DNA from: CAYTCZ01 sp964436315
GTDB lineage: Bacteria; Actinomycetota; Thermoleophilia; Gaiellales; Gaiellaceae
Direction: 5' to 3'
Assembly (NCBI GenBank): GCA_964436315.1
Contig: CAYTCZ010000010.1
Coordinates: 1 to 47,068, forward strand
Length of the DNA stretch: 47,068 nt
Shown: positions 15,931-23,994 of the stretch, piece by piece
How positions within the stretch are numbered: position 1 is the stretch's first letter
Layout of the letters: each line of letters starts with the position of its first letter
The notes under the pieces: model-generated
The model's input: only the letters and a program-made list of their open reading frames with translations
Told to the model about the DNA's origin: nothing
The model's database searches: none
Program-made: the position numbers and the translations under genes

Positions 15931-16716
15931 GAGCGTTCTCCGGTAGACGCGGAAGGTCCAGGTTGCGAACGCACACGTGACCACGCTTGCCGCCAGGAGA
16001 AGCAGCATCCAGACGGCGACGGCACCCCAGTCGACGGACGGACTCATCACCTCCCTCGCGGCCTGAACCGCCCAGTTCACCGGATTGAACTTCGCCCCCC
16101 ACTGCATCCATTCGGGCATGAGCTCTTCGGCGATGAGCGATGCGGAGAGGAACGTCAGGGGAAGCGCGAAGAAGGTCACCGCCGCGATCAGCGTCTCTTC
16201 CTTCCGGACGATCAGGGCGATGCCGTGAGAGAGGCCCGAAAAGACCGCTGCGATGAGCGCCGCGACCGCGATGAGGACGAACCAGCCGGCCACACCGGCC
16301 GTCACCGTCGCACCCAAGGCCAGCGCGATCAGCAGGATCAGGACGGCCTTGACGGCGCCGATGATGCCGGATCGAAAGACCTGAGAGGTGATGATCGAGA
16401 GCCGGCTCACGGGTGTGGCCAGAAATCGTTCGATGACGCCCCGGTCAAGGTCGGTCAGTGTGTTCCAACCGCTCCAGGACGCCGAGAAGAACGAGGCCAT
16501 CACGACGATTCCAGGTGCGAGAAACTGGATGTACGAGTCGGTTTCGAACCCGGGTAGCTCGGTCAGCCGGCGAAAGAGCTGGCCGAAGAGCGTGATCCAG
16601 ACGATGGGCTCGACGATCATGATCGTGATCCAGATCGGCTGGCGAATGAGGTTTCGCGCCTGCCGGCCGAGCATGTACCAGGAATCGGAAACCGAGGAGG
16701 ACAGCGTTGCGATCAT
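15928..16716 (-). CDS. ABC-2 type transporter permease (DrrB-like)
   Basis: A 262-residue membrane protein with about six hydrophobic segments and the ABC-2 layout: a short N-terminal helix (ARNLIRQPIWI), a first TM pair, the cytoplasmic stretch RGVIERFLATPVSRL typical of DrrB/NodJ-type exporters, and a final TM near the C-terminus. It pairs with the ATPase just upstream, whose stop overlaps this start (ATGA). Members of this family export lipids, drugs or polysaccharides. Substrate specificity cannot be read from sequence, and no biosynthetic cluster is nearby. The gene ends inside a hairpin. Confidence 0.88.
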   Translation of the reverse strand: MIATLSSSVSDSWYMLGRQARNLIRQPIWITIMIVEPIVWITLFGQLFRRLTELPGFETDSYIQFLAPGIVVMASFFSASWSGWNTLTDLDRGVIERFLATPVSRLSIITSQVFRSGIIGAVKAVLILLIALALGATVTAGVAGWFVLIAVAALIAAVFSGLSHGIALIVRKEETLIAAVTFFALPLTFLSASLIAEELMPEWMQWGAKFNPVNWAVQAAREVMSPSVDWGAVAVWMLLLLAASVVTCAFATWTFRVYRRTL

Positions 16717-17672
16717 CCCGCCGCCTCATCCTCGGTTTTGAAGTCCCGACCCGTGTAGTGGAGATAGACGTCGTCGAGAGAGGGCCGGGCCATTGCGACA
16801 GACATCACCTGAATGCCGGCCCCCTCGAGCTTCGACAGGATCTCGGGGATTGCCGTCGCGCCGTCGAGGACACGCGCCCGCATGATCTCGCCGTCACCGC
16901 CAGCTTCGAGAATACCGGCCAATGCTCTGACTATGTGAGCGGCGTCGTCAGCTCGGCCGTTCTCCAGTTCCACCGTCACCGAGTCGCCCTGGAGATCTCG
17001 TTTCAGGCCTTCGGGAGTGCCTTCGGCGACGATCTTGCCCTGACTCACGATGGCGAGATTGTCCGCGAGCCGGTCGGCCTCCTCCAGGTAGTGAGTCGTC
17101 AGGAGAACCGTCAGAGAATGCTCGGTGACGAGTTTTTCGAGCTCTTTCCACATCATCGAACGTGCCTCTGGGTCGAGACCGGTCGTTGGCTCATCGAGAA
17201 AGAGCACACTCGGTCGGTGAACGAGGCCGAGGCCGATGTCGAGGCGACGTTTCATTCCACCTGAGTAGCCCCGCACGATGCGGTCTGCCGCATTGGTCAA
17301 TCCAAGGAGCTCGAGCAGCTCGTCGACGCGCCGCGAGAGCTCGCTTCCGGAGAGACCCTGAATGTGACCCTGGAGCATCAGGTTCTCCCTGCCCGTGGCC
17401 TCTCGATCGACACCCGATTGCTGGGGTACGTACCCGATCGCGCGCCGGACAGCCTTGGGTTCGGCTTCGACGTCGAACCCTGCCACCGTGGCGCTGCCGG
17501 CATTTGGCTTGGACAGCGTGGTCAGGATCCGGACCGTGGTCGACTTCCCGGCACCGTTCGGCCCGAGAAGCCCAAACACCTCGCCTTCGCGAACGGCGAA
17601 ACTCACGCCGTCGAGCGCGGTTACGCCCTTTGGGTATGCCTTCACTAGTCCTTCGGCGACGATTGCGTTCAC
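16713..17672 (-). CDS. ABC transporter ATP-binding protein (DrrA/daunorubicin-resistance-like)
   Basis: A 319-residue ATPase with Walker A GPNGAGKST, Q-loop YVPQQSGVD, signature YSGGMKRRLDIG, Walker B VLFLDEPTTGLD and switch His in TTHYLEEADRLADN. The extra C-terminal domain of about 90 residues (from DSVTVELENG to DDVYLHYTGRDF) is typical of DrrA-like subunits. I place the start at GTG 17672 (VNAIVAEGL) because TACACT is 7 bases before it; ATG 17690 is the alternative. Divergent from sucC and cotranscribed with the permease. It energises export of an unknown, probably hydrophobic, compound. Confidence 0.9.
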   Translation of the reverse strand: MNAIVAEGLVKAYPKGVTALDGVSFAVREGEVFGLLGPNGAGKSTTVRILTTLSKPNAGSATVAGFDVEAEPKAVRRAIGYVPQQSGVDREATGRENLMLQGHIQGLSGSELSRRVDELLELLGLTNAADRIVRGYSGGMKRRLDIGLGLVHRPSVLFLDEPTTGLDPEARSMMWKELEKLVTEHSLTVLLTTHYLEEADRLADNLAIVSQGKIVAEGTPEGLKRDLQGDSVTVELENGRADDAAHIVRALAGILEAGGDGEIMRARVLDGATAIPEILSKLEGAGIQVMSVAMARPSLDDVYLHYTGRDFKTEDEAAG

Positions 17673-17679
17673 TGGAGCG

Positions 17680-17685
17680 AGTGTA
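17680..17685 (-). promoter_or_regulatory. -10 element of the ABC exporter operon (leaderless)
   Basis: TACACT on the minus strand, 7 bases before GTG 17672. If real it excludes the ATG at 17690, which would lie upstream of the transcript. Confidence 0.45.
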
Positions 17686-17735
17686 CGCATGCTCGCCGAG
17701 CCTTCAACGTGCGCGTGGGGTCGATTGCGCTCTTG

Positions 17736-17741
17736 TAGACT
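17736..17741 (+). promoter_or_regulatory. -10 element of sucCD (leaderless)
   Basis: TAGACT is followed by 8 bases and the sucC GTG. There is no purine-rich ribosome site in between. Confidence 0.5.
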
Positions 17742-17749
17742 CGCCCGCC

Positions 17750-18901
17750 GTGGACCTGTACGAGTACCAGGGGAAAGAGCTCTTCAGCCGCTTCGGCATC
17801 CCGGTCGCCGAGGGCCGGCTGGCCATGGATCCGAGCGAAGCCGCGGACGCCGCCGCCGAGCTCGACGATCCCGTCGTCGTCAAGGCTCAGGTGCTGACCG
17901 GCGGACGCGGGAAAGCCGGCGGGATCAAGCTCGCCGACGATCCGAAGGCCGCGAAAGCCGCAGCGAGCGAGATCCTCGGACTAGACATACGCGGGCACGT
18001 CGTGCGCCGTCTCTGGATCGAGAGGGCCTCGCAAATTGCGAAGGAGTACTACCTCTCGGTCACCTTCGACCGCGGCGAGAAGAAGCCGCTGTTCATGCTC
18101 ACCACCGAGGGCGGGGTGGACATCGAGGAAGTCGCCGAGCGGGATCCCGAAGCCATCGCTCGACTGCACATCGATCCACTCGTCGGTTTTCAGCCGTTCC
18201 AGGCGCGCTGGCTGTGTTTCACCGCCGGGCTGACCGATCCTGGCGAGCAGAAACAGATCGCCTCGATCATTGGAAAGCTGTACGCAGCTTTCGTCGGCAC
18301 CGACGCGATGCTTTGTGAGATCAATCCCCTCATCGTCACGCCGGACGGGGACGTCCGGGCACTCGATTCGAAGTTCACCGTCGACGACAACGCGCTCTAC
18401 CGCCATCCAGACATCGCGGAGATGAGCGACCCCGAGGCCGTAGATCCGCAGGAGCGGCTCGCCCACGATAAAGGCGTCACCTATGTCAAGCTCGATGGCG
18501 AGGTCGGCATCCTCGGCAACGGTGCGGGCCTGGTGATGTCAACGCTCGACGTGATCGACCAAGCAGGCGGTCGGCCCGCGAATTTCTGCGACCTCGGGGG
18601 CGGAGGAGATGCACAGGGCGTCGTGGACGCGCTCGAGGTCATCACGGCCGACCAGCAGGTGCGCGCCATTCTCTTCAACATCTTCGGCGGGATCACCCGC
18701 TGCGACGAGGTCGCGCGTGGGATTCTCGAAGCGTTCGATCGAATGGAGATCGCGCATCCAGTCGTCGTCCGCCTCGACGGGACGAACGCCGTGGAGGGCA
18801 GGGAGCTTCTCGCCGATGCCGCTCCGAACAACGTGTACGCAGCAGAGACGATGCTCGCCGCCGCACAGCGGGTGGTCGAGCTTTCAGGGTCGAGCGAGTA
18901 A
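17750..18901 (+). CDS. sucC: Succinyl-CoA synthetase beta subunit
   Basis: A TCA-cycle ligase subunit of 383 residues that carries the nucleotide-binding ATP-grasp domain and the succinate site; with SucD it interconverts succinyl-CoA + NDP + Pi and succinate + NTP + CoA. The start DLYEYQGKELFSRFGIP is the canonical SucC N-terminus, so GTG 17750 is right although the frame is open far upstream. VVKAQVLTGGRGKAGGIK is the ATP-grasp motif, and EINPLIVTPDG, GAGLVMSTLDVI and NIFGGITRCDEVARGI are family blocks. sucD follows after 3 bases. It accepts succinyl-CoA from the mutase (propionate route) or from 2-oxoglutarate oxidation. Confidence 0.95.
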   Translation: MDLYEYQGKELFSRFGIPVAEGRLAMDPSEAADAAAELDDPVVVKAQVLTGGRGKAGGIKLADDPKAAKAAASEILGLDIRGHVVRRLWIERASQIAKEYYLSVTFDRGEKKPLFMLTTEGGVDIEEVAERDPEAIARLHIDPLVGFQPFQARWLCFTAGLTDPGEQKQIASIIGKLYAAFVGTDAMLCEINPLIVTPDGDVRALDSKFTVDDNALYRHPDIAEMSDPEAVDPQERLAHDKGVTYVKLDGEVGILGNGAGLVMSTLDVIDQAGGRPANFCDLGGGGDAQGVVDALEVITADQQVRAILFNIFGGITRCDEVARGILEAFDRMEIAHPVVVRLDGTNAVEGRELLADAAPNNVYAAETMLAAAQRVVELSGSSE

Positions 18902-18904
18902 CCC

Positions 18905-19783
18905 ATGGCGATCATCGTCGACGAACAAACGCGACTTGTCGTCCAGGGGATCACCGGCCGCGAGGGCTCGTTCCACGCGACGCGAAACAAGGCCTACGGC
19001 ACCAAGGTCGTGGCCGGCGTTACTCCCGGCAAGGCCGGCGAGGAGGTCGAGGGAATCCCGGTATTCAACTCGGTTCGGGACGCTGCCTCCGAGACGGACC
19101 CAAACACGGCGATGGTCTTCGTACCGGCCCGATTCGCAGCCGATGCGATATTCGAGGCTGTCGACGCCGGGATTGAGACCGTCATCGTGATCACCGAGGG
19201 CATCCCTGCGCACGACATGCTCCGGGCCTACAACGTCGTCCGTTCGCTCGATGTCACGATGATCGGGCCGAACTGTCCCGGCGTTCTCTCCCCGGGGAAG
19301 GCAACGGTCGGGATCATCCCGGCCCAGATCTTCAAGGAAGGCACCGTTGGCCTGGTGAGCCGTTCAGGGACGCTGACGTACCAGATCGGACACGAGCTCA
19401 CCCAGCTCGGGATCGGCCAGTCGACGATCGTCGGGATCGGGGGAGATCCGGTGGTTGGCTCGTCGTTCATCGACGTTCTCTCGCGCTTCGAGGCCGATGC
19501 CGAGACTGAGATCGTCGTTATGGTCGGGGAGATCGGCGGCGACGAGGAGGAGAAGGCGGCCGCGTTCATCCAAGGGCACATGACCAAGCCCGTTGTCGCC
19601 TACATCGCCGGCTTTACGGCTCCCCCCGGCAAGACCATGGGTCACGCCGGCGCCATCATCTCTGGAAGTGCGGGAACCGCCCAGGCGAAGCGAGATGCCC
19701 TCGAGGCGCACGGAGTTCGGGTTGGCACGAATCCGACCGAGGTCGCCGAGCTCGTGGCCGAGTTGGCGGGTGCCAAGGTCTGA
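18905..19783 (+). CDS. sucD: Succinyl-CoA synthetase alpha subunit
   Basis: The CoA-binding and phosphohistidine subunit, 292 residues, normal length. It shows VVQGITGREGSFH at the start (Rossmann CoA-binding domain), GPNCPGVLSPGKATVGIIP, SRSGTLTYQIGHEL, GIGGDPVVGSSFID, and the phospho-histidine in GHAGAIISG. The ATG is 3 bases after the sucC stop, so the subunits are made together in equal amounts. The gene is followed by the separately promoted aminotransferase. No anomaly seen. Confidence 0.95.
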   Translation: MAIIVDEQTRLVVQGITGREGSFHATRNKAYGTKVVAGVTPGKAGEEVEGIPVFNSVRDAASETDPNTAMVFVPARFAADAIFEAVDAGIETVIVITEGIPAHDMLRAYNVVRSLDVTMIGPNCPGVLSPGKATVGIIPAQIFKEGTVGLVSRSGTLTYQIGHELTQLGIGQSTIVGIGGDPVVGSSFIDVLSRFEADAETEIVVMVGEIGGDEEEKAAAFIQGHMTKPVVAYIAGFTAPPGKTMGHAGAIISGSAGTAQAKRDALEAHGVRVGTNPTEVAELVAELAGAKV

Positions 19784-19810
19784 GCCGCTCCTGTCCCGGC
19801 TCGGCATAAG

Positions 19811-19816
19811 TAGACT
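19811..19816 (+). promoter_or_regulatory. -10 element of the aminotransferase gene (leaderless)
   Basis: TAGACT, the same hexamer as for sucC, 9 bases before the ATG at 19826. Confidence 0.45.
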
Positions 19817-19825
19817 GGCCGCACG

Positions 19826-20929
19826 ATGAGCGTGATCTCGTTTGCCCGCGGCGTCCCGTCCCCCGACATCCTGCCGGTCGACCTCTTCGGCGAGTCGGCG
19901 AAAGCCATTGTCGAGCGCGACGGGCGCACGGTGCTCAATTACGGGCCGCCGGGCGGGTACCCACCTCTTCGTGAATGGATCGCCGAGCGTCACAACGCCG
20001 ATCCGGCGCAAGTCGTGATCACGAACGGCTCGCTCCAAGCCTTCGGCTTCGTCGCTCGACATCTCTTCGCGGACGGCGGCCGTGCTCTCGTCGAGGCGCC
20101 GACCTACGACCGGACGCTCAAGATCCTTGGCGCGCTCGGGGCCGAAATCGACGCAGTGGAGCTCGCTGAGGACGGGCTGGACGTCGATGCGCTCGCCGCG
20201 TCGCTCTCCGCGGATGTCCCGGCGCTGCTCTACACCATTCCAACGTTCCAGAACCCGAGCGGTCGAACGCTTTCCCTCGATAACCGTCAGCGCGTTGCCG
20301 ACCTGATCGCCGAGCATGACCTCATGGTGTACGAGGACGATCCGTACGGTCTCGTCCGCTTCGAAGGTGAGGCCTTGCCCAGTCTCTACGACCTCGCCGA
20401 GCAGCGAATCATCTTCTCGTCATCCTTCTCGAAGACGATCGGCCCGGGACTCCGGGTCGGCTACGTGTTGCTCCCCGAGCATCTCGTCAAGCCCATCGAG
20501 TTGCTCGCCACTGACACGTACGTCTCTCCCGCGATCTTCGTTCAGGGCGCGCTCTACGAGTTCCTCAGTGCCGGCCATTTCGAGACGAACCTCGAGAGAA
20601 CCTGTCATGAGCTGAAGGCCCGGCGTGACGCCACACTCGAAGGGCTACCGCGGGAGTTCCCGGCGGGCACCTCCTGGAGCCGACCTGAGGGAGGCTACTT
20701 CCTCTGGGTGGATCTGCCCGAGGGTGTCGGCTGCGAACAGTTGCTCGCCGAGGCCACCGAGCGCGGAGTCACGTTCGTCAAGGGTACGGACTTCTTCGTG
20801 GGGCCGGGAGGCGAGGAGTCGATTCGCCTCGCATTCAGTTTCCCATCGGTGGCCGAGATCCGAGAAGGGCTTGCCGTGCTGGGTGACGTCGTTCGCGAGG
20901 CCGCGGCCGTGCCCGCCGCTAGAGCGTAG
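19826..20929 (+). CDS. PLP-dependent aminotransferase, class I/II (2-aminoadipate/MocR-like)
   Basis: A fold-type I aminotransferase of 367 residues. It begins SFARGVPSPDILP, has YGPPGGYPPLREWIA, the cofactor-binding YTIPTFQNPSGRT and YEDDPYGLVRF, the PLP-lysine in SSSFSKTIGPGLRVGY, and the substrate Arg near the end in ESIRLAFSFP. This is the sub-family that includes 2-aminoadipate aminotransferase (LysN) and the enzyme half of MocR regulators; the DNA-binding half is absent. The amino donor and acceptor are not known. It sits directly after sucCD but has its own -10. The gene ends within a palindrome shared with the next gene. Confidence 0.88.
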   Translation: MSVISFARGVPSPDILPVDLFGESAKAIVERDGRTVLNYGPPGGYPPLREWIAERHNADPAQVVITNGSLQAFGFVARHLFADGGRALVEAPTYDRTLKILGALGAEIDAVELAEDGLDVDALAASLSADVPALLYTIPTFQNPSGRTLSLDNRQRVADLIAEHDLMVYEDDPYGLVRFEGEALPSLYDLAEQRIIFSSSFSKTIGPGLRVGYVLLPEHLVKPIELLATDTYVSPAIFVQGALYEFLSAGHFETNLERTCHELKARRDATLEGLPREFPAGTSWSRPEGGYFLWVDLPEGVGCEQLLAEATERGVTFVKGTDFFVGPGGEESIRLAFSFPSVAEIREGLAVLGDVVREAAAVPAARA

Positions 20930-20952
20930 CGCGCGTCCGCTAAGCGCTACGC
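20924..20952. terminator. Palindromic terminator carrying the stop codons of both flanking genes
   Basis: GCGTAGCGC-N11-GCGCTACGC, a perfect 9-bp stem. The TAG in the left arm is the stop of the aminotransferase; its complement in the right arm is the TAG stop of the convergent Cys-rich gene. Confidence 0.75.
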
Positions 20953-21144
20953 CGCCGACGCAGCGAGAACCGGCTGGGGCTCTGCGCGCGCTTCGGAAGC
21001 CTGCACGCCTGCGTCCGGTGTCGACGTCAACGAGCCGCCCGCGCAGGCCCTGAAAGTCGGGCACGGCTCATTCCCGGGTAGCGCGCACAGGTCCGCGCGG
21101 CGGAAGAAACAGTCTTCGCAGGTGACGTCGTGATGGTCGCTCAT
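20947..21144 (-). CDS. Small Cys-rich (putative zinc-binding) protein
   Basis: A 65-residue protein. The first 34 residues hold five Cys in the pattern CEDCFFRRADLC, then EPCPTFRAC, like a small zinc ribbon. The last 30 residues are a low-complexity Ala/Ser/Pro tail. I recall similar 'CEDCYFR...LCAL...CPTFR' short proteins in other actinomycetes but do not know their function. There is no clear Shine-Dalgarno; TATCAT about 20 bases upstream could be its -10. Zinc binding and a regulatory or adaptor role are inference. Confidence 0.6.
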   Translation of the reverse strand: MSDHHDVTCEDCFFRRADLCALPGNEPCPTFRACAGGSLTSTPDAGVQASEARAEPQPVLAASAA

Positions 21145-21240
21145 GAGGGCCGCGGGCGAACCGCAATGATAGGGGGACGGGTGCTCGAGCTTAAGGGCGG
21201 CGCCAAATGAAAAGATGGAATTTGCGGGTTATTCTTCGCG

Positions 21241-21284
21241 GGCAACGAACGTTGCCAAACCTGGCAAGATCATCCTGTTGCCAG
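21241..21284. terminator. Double hairpin at the end of the PDZ-Lon protease gene
   Basis: GGCAACG-AA-CGTTGCC (21241-21256) and CTGGCAA-N10-TTGCCAG (21261-21284). The TGA stop of the protease (21270-21272) lies in the loop of the second. Bases 21145-21240 hold nothing else that I recognise. Confidence 0.55.
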
Positions 21285-22274
21285 AACTGACAGCGCCTCG
21301 TCGAAGGTGGAGACGGCCACGATCTCGAGGTCGTCTGCATGGCGACGTGCTTCCTCGGCGTTCTCCTCGGGAACGACGAAGATGTCGGCGCCTGACTTCT
21401 CGGCGCCGATCGTCTTCTGCTTCACGCCGCCGATGCGCCGGACGTTGCCGTCGAGGTCGATCTCCCCGGTGACGGCGATGCGGCGACCCGCGTCGAGGTC
21501 CTCGCCCAGCTCGTCGAAGATGTTGAGGGCGAAGGCCAGCCCGGCTGACGGTCCGCCGATGTTTCCGGCGTCGATCGAGATGTCGAATGGAAAGTCGATC
21601 TCAGCGGCCTGCTGGATCTGGATGCCGATAACCGCTCGCGGGTTCCCGTCCTCGTCCTCGGACTCCGTTGTCTCGAATGTGAACTCCTGCAGTTCCCCGC
21701 CGCGTTCGACCACCAGGTGAACGCTGTCGCCGGGAGTGACGTCGTCCATCACCTCGGACAGATCGTCGAGAAGGGCGATCTCCTGTCCCTCGACTTCGAC
21801 GATGACGTCTCCCGGCTGGAGCTTGTCCAGAGCGCTCGAGTCGGCACTGATGAAGACGACTTCCGCGCCAAACGGTTCGGCCTGGACATCGTGCCCGAGT
21901 TCGCGAAGCGCCACAGCGACTGCGATCTGCTGCGAACGCGACATTTCGTTCAGGCTCGCCTGCCGGCGCTGCTGGCGGCTGACCCCTCGAGGGTTGAACC
22001 GTTCTTCGGTCACGAGGGTGGAGCCCTCAGTCACTCCCGGAAAGATTCGCTCGAGCAGACTCGCTCTGCGAACGACGACGTCGACCATGTAGATGCCGGC
22101 TTCCTCGGTCGTCGTGTCCTCATCTGGGAGGGTGACGAGCGGATCGACCAATTTCGCGTCGTCAGGGAGGAAGAGATAGTGGTTTGACGGCGTCAACCAC
22201 AGCACGACGAAGGCGATGCCGAGAACGGCAACCGTCCCGATGAGGGAAGCCCAACCGGGGTGCCTGCGCACCAT
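21270..22274 (-). CDS. Membrane-anchored PDZ-Lon (S16 family) protease, YlbL-like
   Basis: 334 residues. One N-terminal TM helix (SLIGTVAVLGIAFVVLWL) anchors it facing outside. A middle region of unknown fold is followed by a PDZ-like segment (SALDKLQPGDVIVEVEGQEI) and a C-terminal Lon proteolytic domain with the catalytic Ser in GGPSAGLAFAL (about residue 243) and Lys in IGGVKQK about 42 residues later. No ATPase domain is present. The Bacillus YlbL protein has this layout. I moved the start from GTG 22292 to ATG 22274 because TAGGAT is 7 bases before it. Substrates are unknown. It is divergent from the glutamine amidotransferase gene. Confidence 0.85.
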   Translation of the reverse strand: MVRRHPGWASLIGTVAVLGIAFVVLWLTPSNHYLFLPDDAKLVDPLVTLPDEDTTTEEAGIYMVDVVVRRASLLERIFPGVTEGSTLVTEERFNPRGVSRQQRRQASLNEMSRSQQIAVAVALRELGHDVQAEPFGAEVVFISADSSALDKLQPGDVIVEVEGQEIALLDDLSEVMDDVTPGDSVHLVVERGGELQEFTFETTESEDEDGNPRAVIGIQIQQAAEIDFPFDISIDAGNIGGPSAGLAFALNIFDELGEDLDAGRRIAVTGEIDLDGNVRRIGGVKQKTIGAEKSGADIFVVPEENAEEARRHADDLEIVAVSTFDEALSVLATG

Positions 22275-22281
22275 TAAGTCG

Positions 22282-22287
22282 ATCCTA
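22282..22287 (-). promoter_or_regulatory. -10 element of the PDZ-Lon gene (leaderless)
   Basis: TAGGAT on the minus strand, 7 bases before ATG 22274. Used to choose that start. Confidence 0.45.
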
Positions 22288-22352
22288 GCCACCGCTTCTG
22301 TTCCGGCGGCACGGGCTTAACATCCTTTTTCGAGGGCGCTTAACAAAACTCA

Positions 22353-23069
22353 ATGAGAGTTCTCGTTCTGCAGCACATCCCCTGTGAGCCGCCCGGCGCC
22401 TACGAGGACGTCCTCGTCGAGCGCGGCGCCGAAATCGTGCGGGTTGAACTCGACGACGGGGATCGACTCCCGGACTTTCACGAGTTCGACGCCATCGTGG
22501 CGATGGGGGGACCGATGAGCGCAAACGACGACGATCAGCTGCCCTGGCTCACGGCCGAAAAGGAGGCGATCCGGGCAGCGGTAAGCGAGGGAATGCCGTT
22601 CTGGGGCGCGTGTCTCGGCGTCCAGCTTCTCGCTGCAAGCCTCGGCGCCCGCGTCTACCGGGGGCCAGCGCCCGAGGTCGGGCTGCTACCGGTCTATCTC
22701 ACCGACGACGCACTGGACGACCCCGTGTTCTCCGGCTTGCCGCGAGAACTCACGACGCTCCAGTGGCACAGCGATACGTTCGACCTGCCCGACGGCGCAG
22801 TCCGGCTTGCGAGTTCTCCTGCGTACTCGAATCAAGCCTTTCGGTACCAACGAGCCTACGGCGTGCAGTTCCACGTCGAGGTCTCCGTCGAGATGGCTCG
22901 TGAGTGGGCCGACGTGCCGGAATACGCCGTCGCGCTCGAAGACACGCTCGGTTCGGGTGCCCTTCCTCGTCTCATCGGCGAGCTCGAAACGGGTGCCGAC
23001 GTAATGCTGGATCATGCCCGATCGATGTTCGGGCGCTGGCTCGACGCGACCGTGACGGCGAGGAGCTAG
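22353..23069 (+). CDS. Class I glutamine amidotransferase (GMP-synthase-like)
   Basis: A stand-alone type 1 glutamine amidotransferase domain, 238 residues. The nucleophile is Cys87 in FWGACLGVQLLAASLG, and the His-Glu pair is in GVQFHVEVS; the oxyanion segment is AMGGPMSAND. Such free-standing domains are often labelled GMP synthase but lack the synthetase half. Related proteins hydrolyse gamma-glutamyl bonds or donate ammonia to a partner. No partner synthetase is adjacent, so its reaction is open. It converges with mdh, with only 4 bases between the stops and no obvious terminator. Confidence 0.85.
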   Translation: MRVLVLQHIPCEPPGAYEDVLVERGAEIVRVELDDGDRLPDFHEFDAIVAMGGPMSANDDDQLPWLTAEKEAIRAAVSEGMPFWGACLGVQLLAASLGARVYRGPAPEVGLLPVYLTDDALDDPVFSGLPRELTTLQWHSDTFDLPDGAVRLASSPAYSNQAFRYQRAYGVQFHVEVSVEMAREWADVPEYAVALEDTLGSGALPRLIGELETGADVMLDHARSMFGRWLDATVTARS

Positions 23070-23073
23070 GCGG

Positions 23074-23994
23074 CTACGCGAGGACGCCGACGACGTCCCG
23101 GACGGCGTCGGCAGAGCGTTCGAGCTCGGCCTGCTCTTCGTCGCTCAGGCTCAGCTCCATGATCTCCTCGACCCCGTTTGCGCCGAGCTTGACCGGGACT
23201 CCGATGTAGAGACCATTGAGCCCATACTCACCCTCGAGATAGGCGGTGCACGGGAGGACGCGCTTTTGGTCGAGGAAAATCGCGTCGACCATCTGGGCGG
23301 CTGCGGCTCCCGGCGCGTACCAGGCTGAGGTACCGAGGAGGTTCACGACCTCCCCGCCGCCCTTGCGCGTGCGCTCGACGAGTTCATCGATCTTGTCGGC
23401 AGGCAACAGCTGGTCGAGCGGAACGCCTCCGACGGTCGTCGCCGAGACCACCGGCACCATCTGGTCGCCGTGCCCGCCGAGCACGACCGCGGTGACGTCC
23501 CGGTCTGAAGCGCCTGTCTCCCAGGCGATGAAGGTCCGGAAGCGAGCCGTGTCCAAGATCCCGGCCATTCCGAAAACGCGTTCCTTCGGGAGGCCTGAGG
23601 TGTCTTTGGCGACGTGACACATGGCATCGAGCGGGTTTGTGACGACGAGAACCATTGCGTCCGGGGAGGCGGCGAGCGCTTGTTCGGTCACCGACGCGAC
23701 GATCTGCTGATTCGTCGTGACGAGATCGTCTCGGCTCATGCCTGGGGCACGGGGTTTGCCCGACGTGATGACGATGAGTTCCGAGCCGGCAGTATCCTCG
23801 TAGCTCTGGGTTCCCACGATACGGGGCTCGTAGCCGAGGATGGGTCCGGCTTGATTCATGTCGAGTGCCTTTCCCTGCGGCAGCCCCTCGATGATGTCGA
23901 CCAGCATGACATCGGCGTAATCGCGTCGGCCGATCTCCTGCGCGGCCGTGGCACCGACATTCCCGGCGCCGACAACCGTGACCTTCCTCCTCAT
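23074..23994 (-). CDS. mdh: Malate dehydrogenase (LDH-like type)
   Basis: Oxidises malate to oxaloacetate with NAD+. 306 residues, with the Rossmann loop VVGAGNVGATAA, the substrate-loop GKPRAPGMSRDDL (the first Arg marks malate rather than lactate specificity), VTNPLDAMCHVA and the catalytic His in GGHGDQMVPV. The acidic VDI after the second strand points to NAD+. It belongs to the LDH-like MDH group. Its ATG overlaps the icd stop (ATGA), so icd-mdh is a coupled operon, divergent from citrate synthase; the three products catalyse linked steps around citrate. Confidence 0.94.
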   Translation of the reverse strand: MRRKVTVVGAGNVGATAAQEIGRRDYADVMLVDIIEGLPQGKALDMNQAGPILGYEPRIVGTQSYEDTAGSELIVITSGKPRAPGMSRDDLVTTNQQIVASVTEQALAASPDAMVLVVTNPLDAMCHVAKDTSGLPKERVFGMAGILDTARFRTFIAWETGASDRDVTAVVLGGHGDQMVPVVSATTVGGVPLDQLLPADKIDELVERTRKGGGEVVNLLGTSAWYAPGAAAAQMVDAIFLDQKRVLPCTAYLEGEYGLNGLYIGVPVKLGANGVEEIMELSLSDEEQAELERSADAVRDVVGVLA

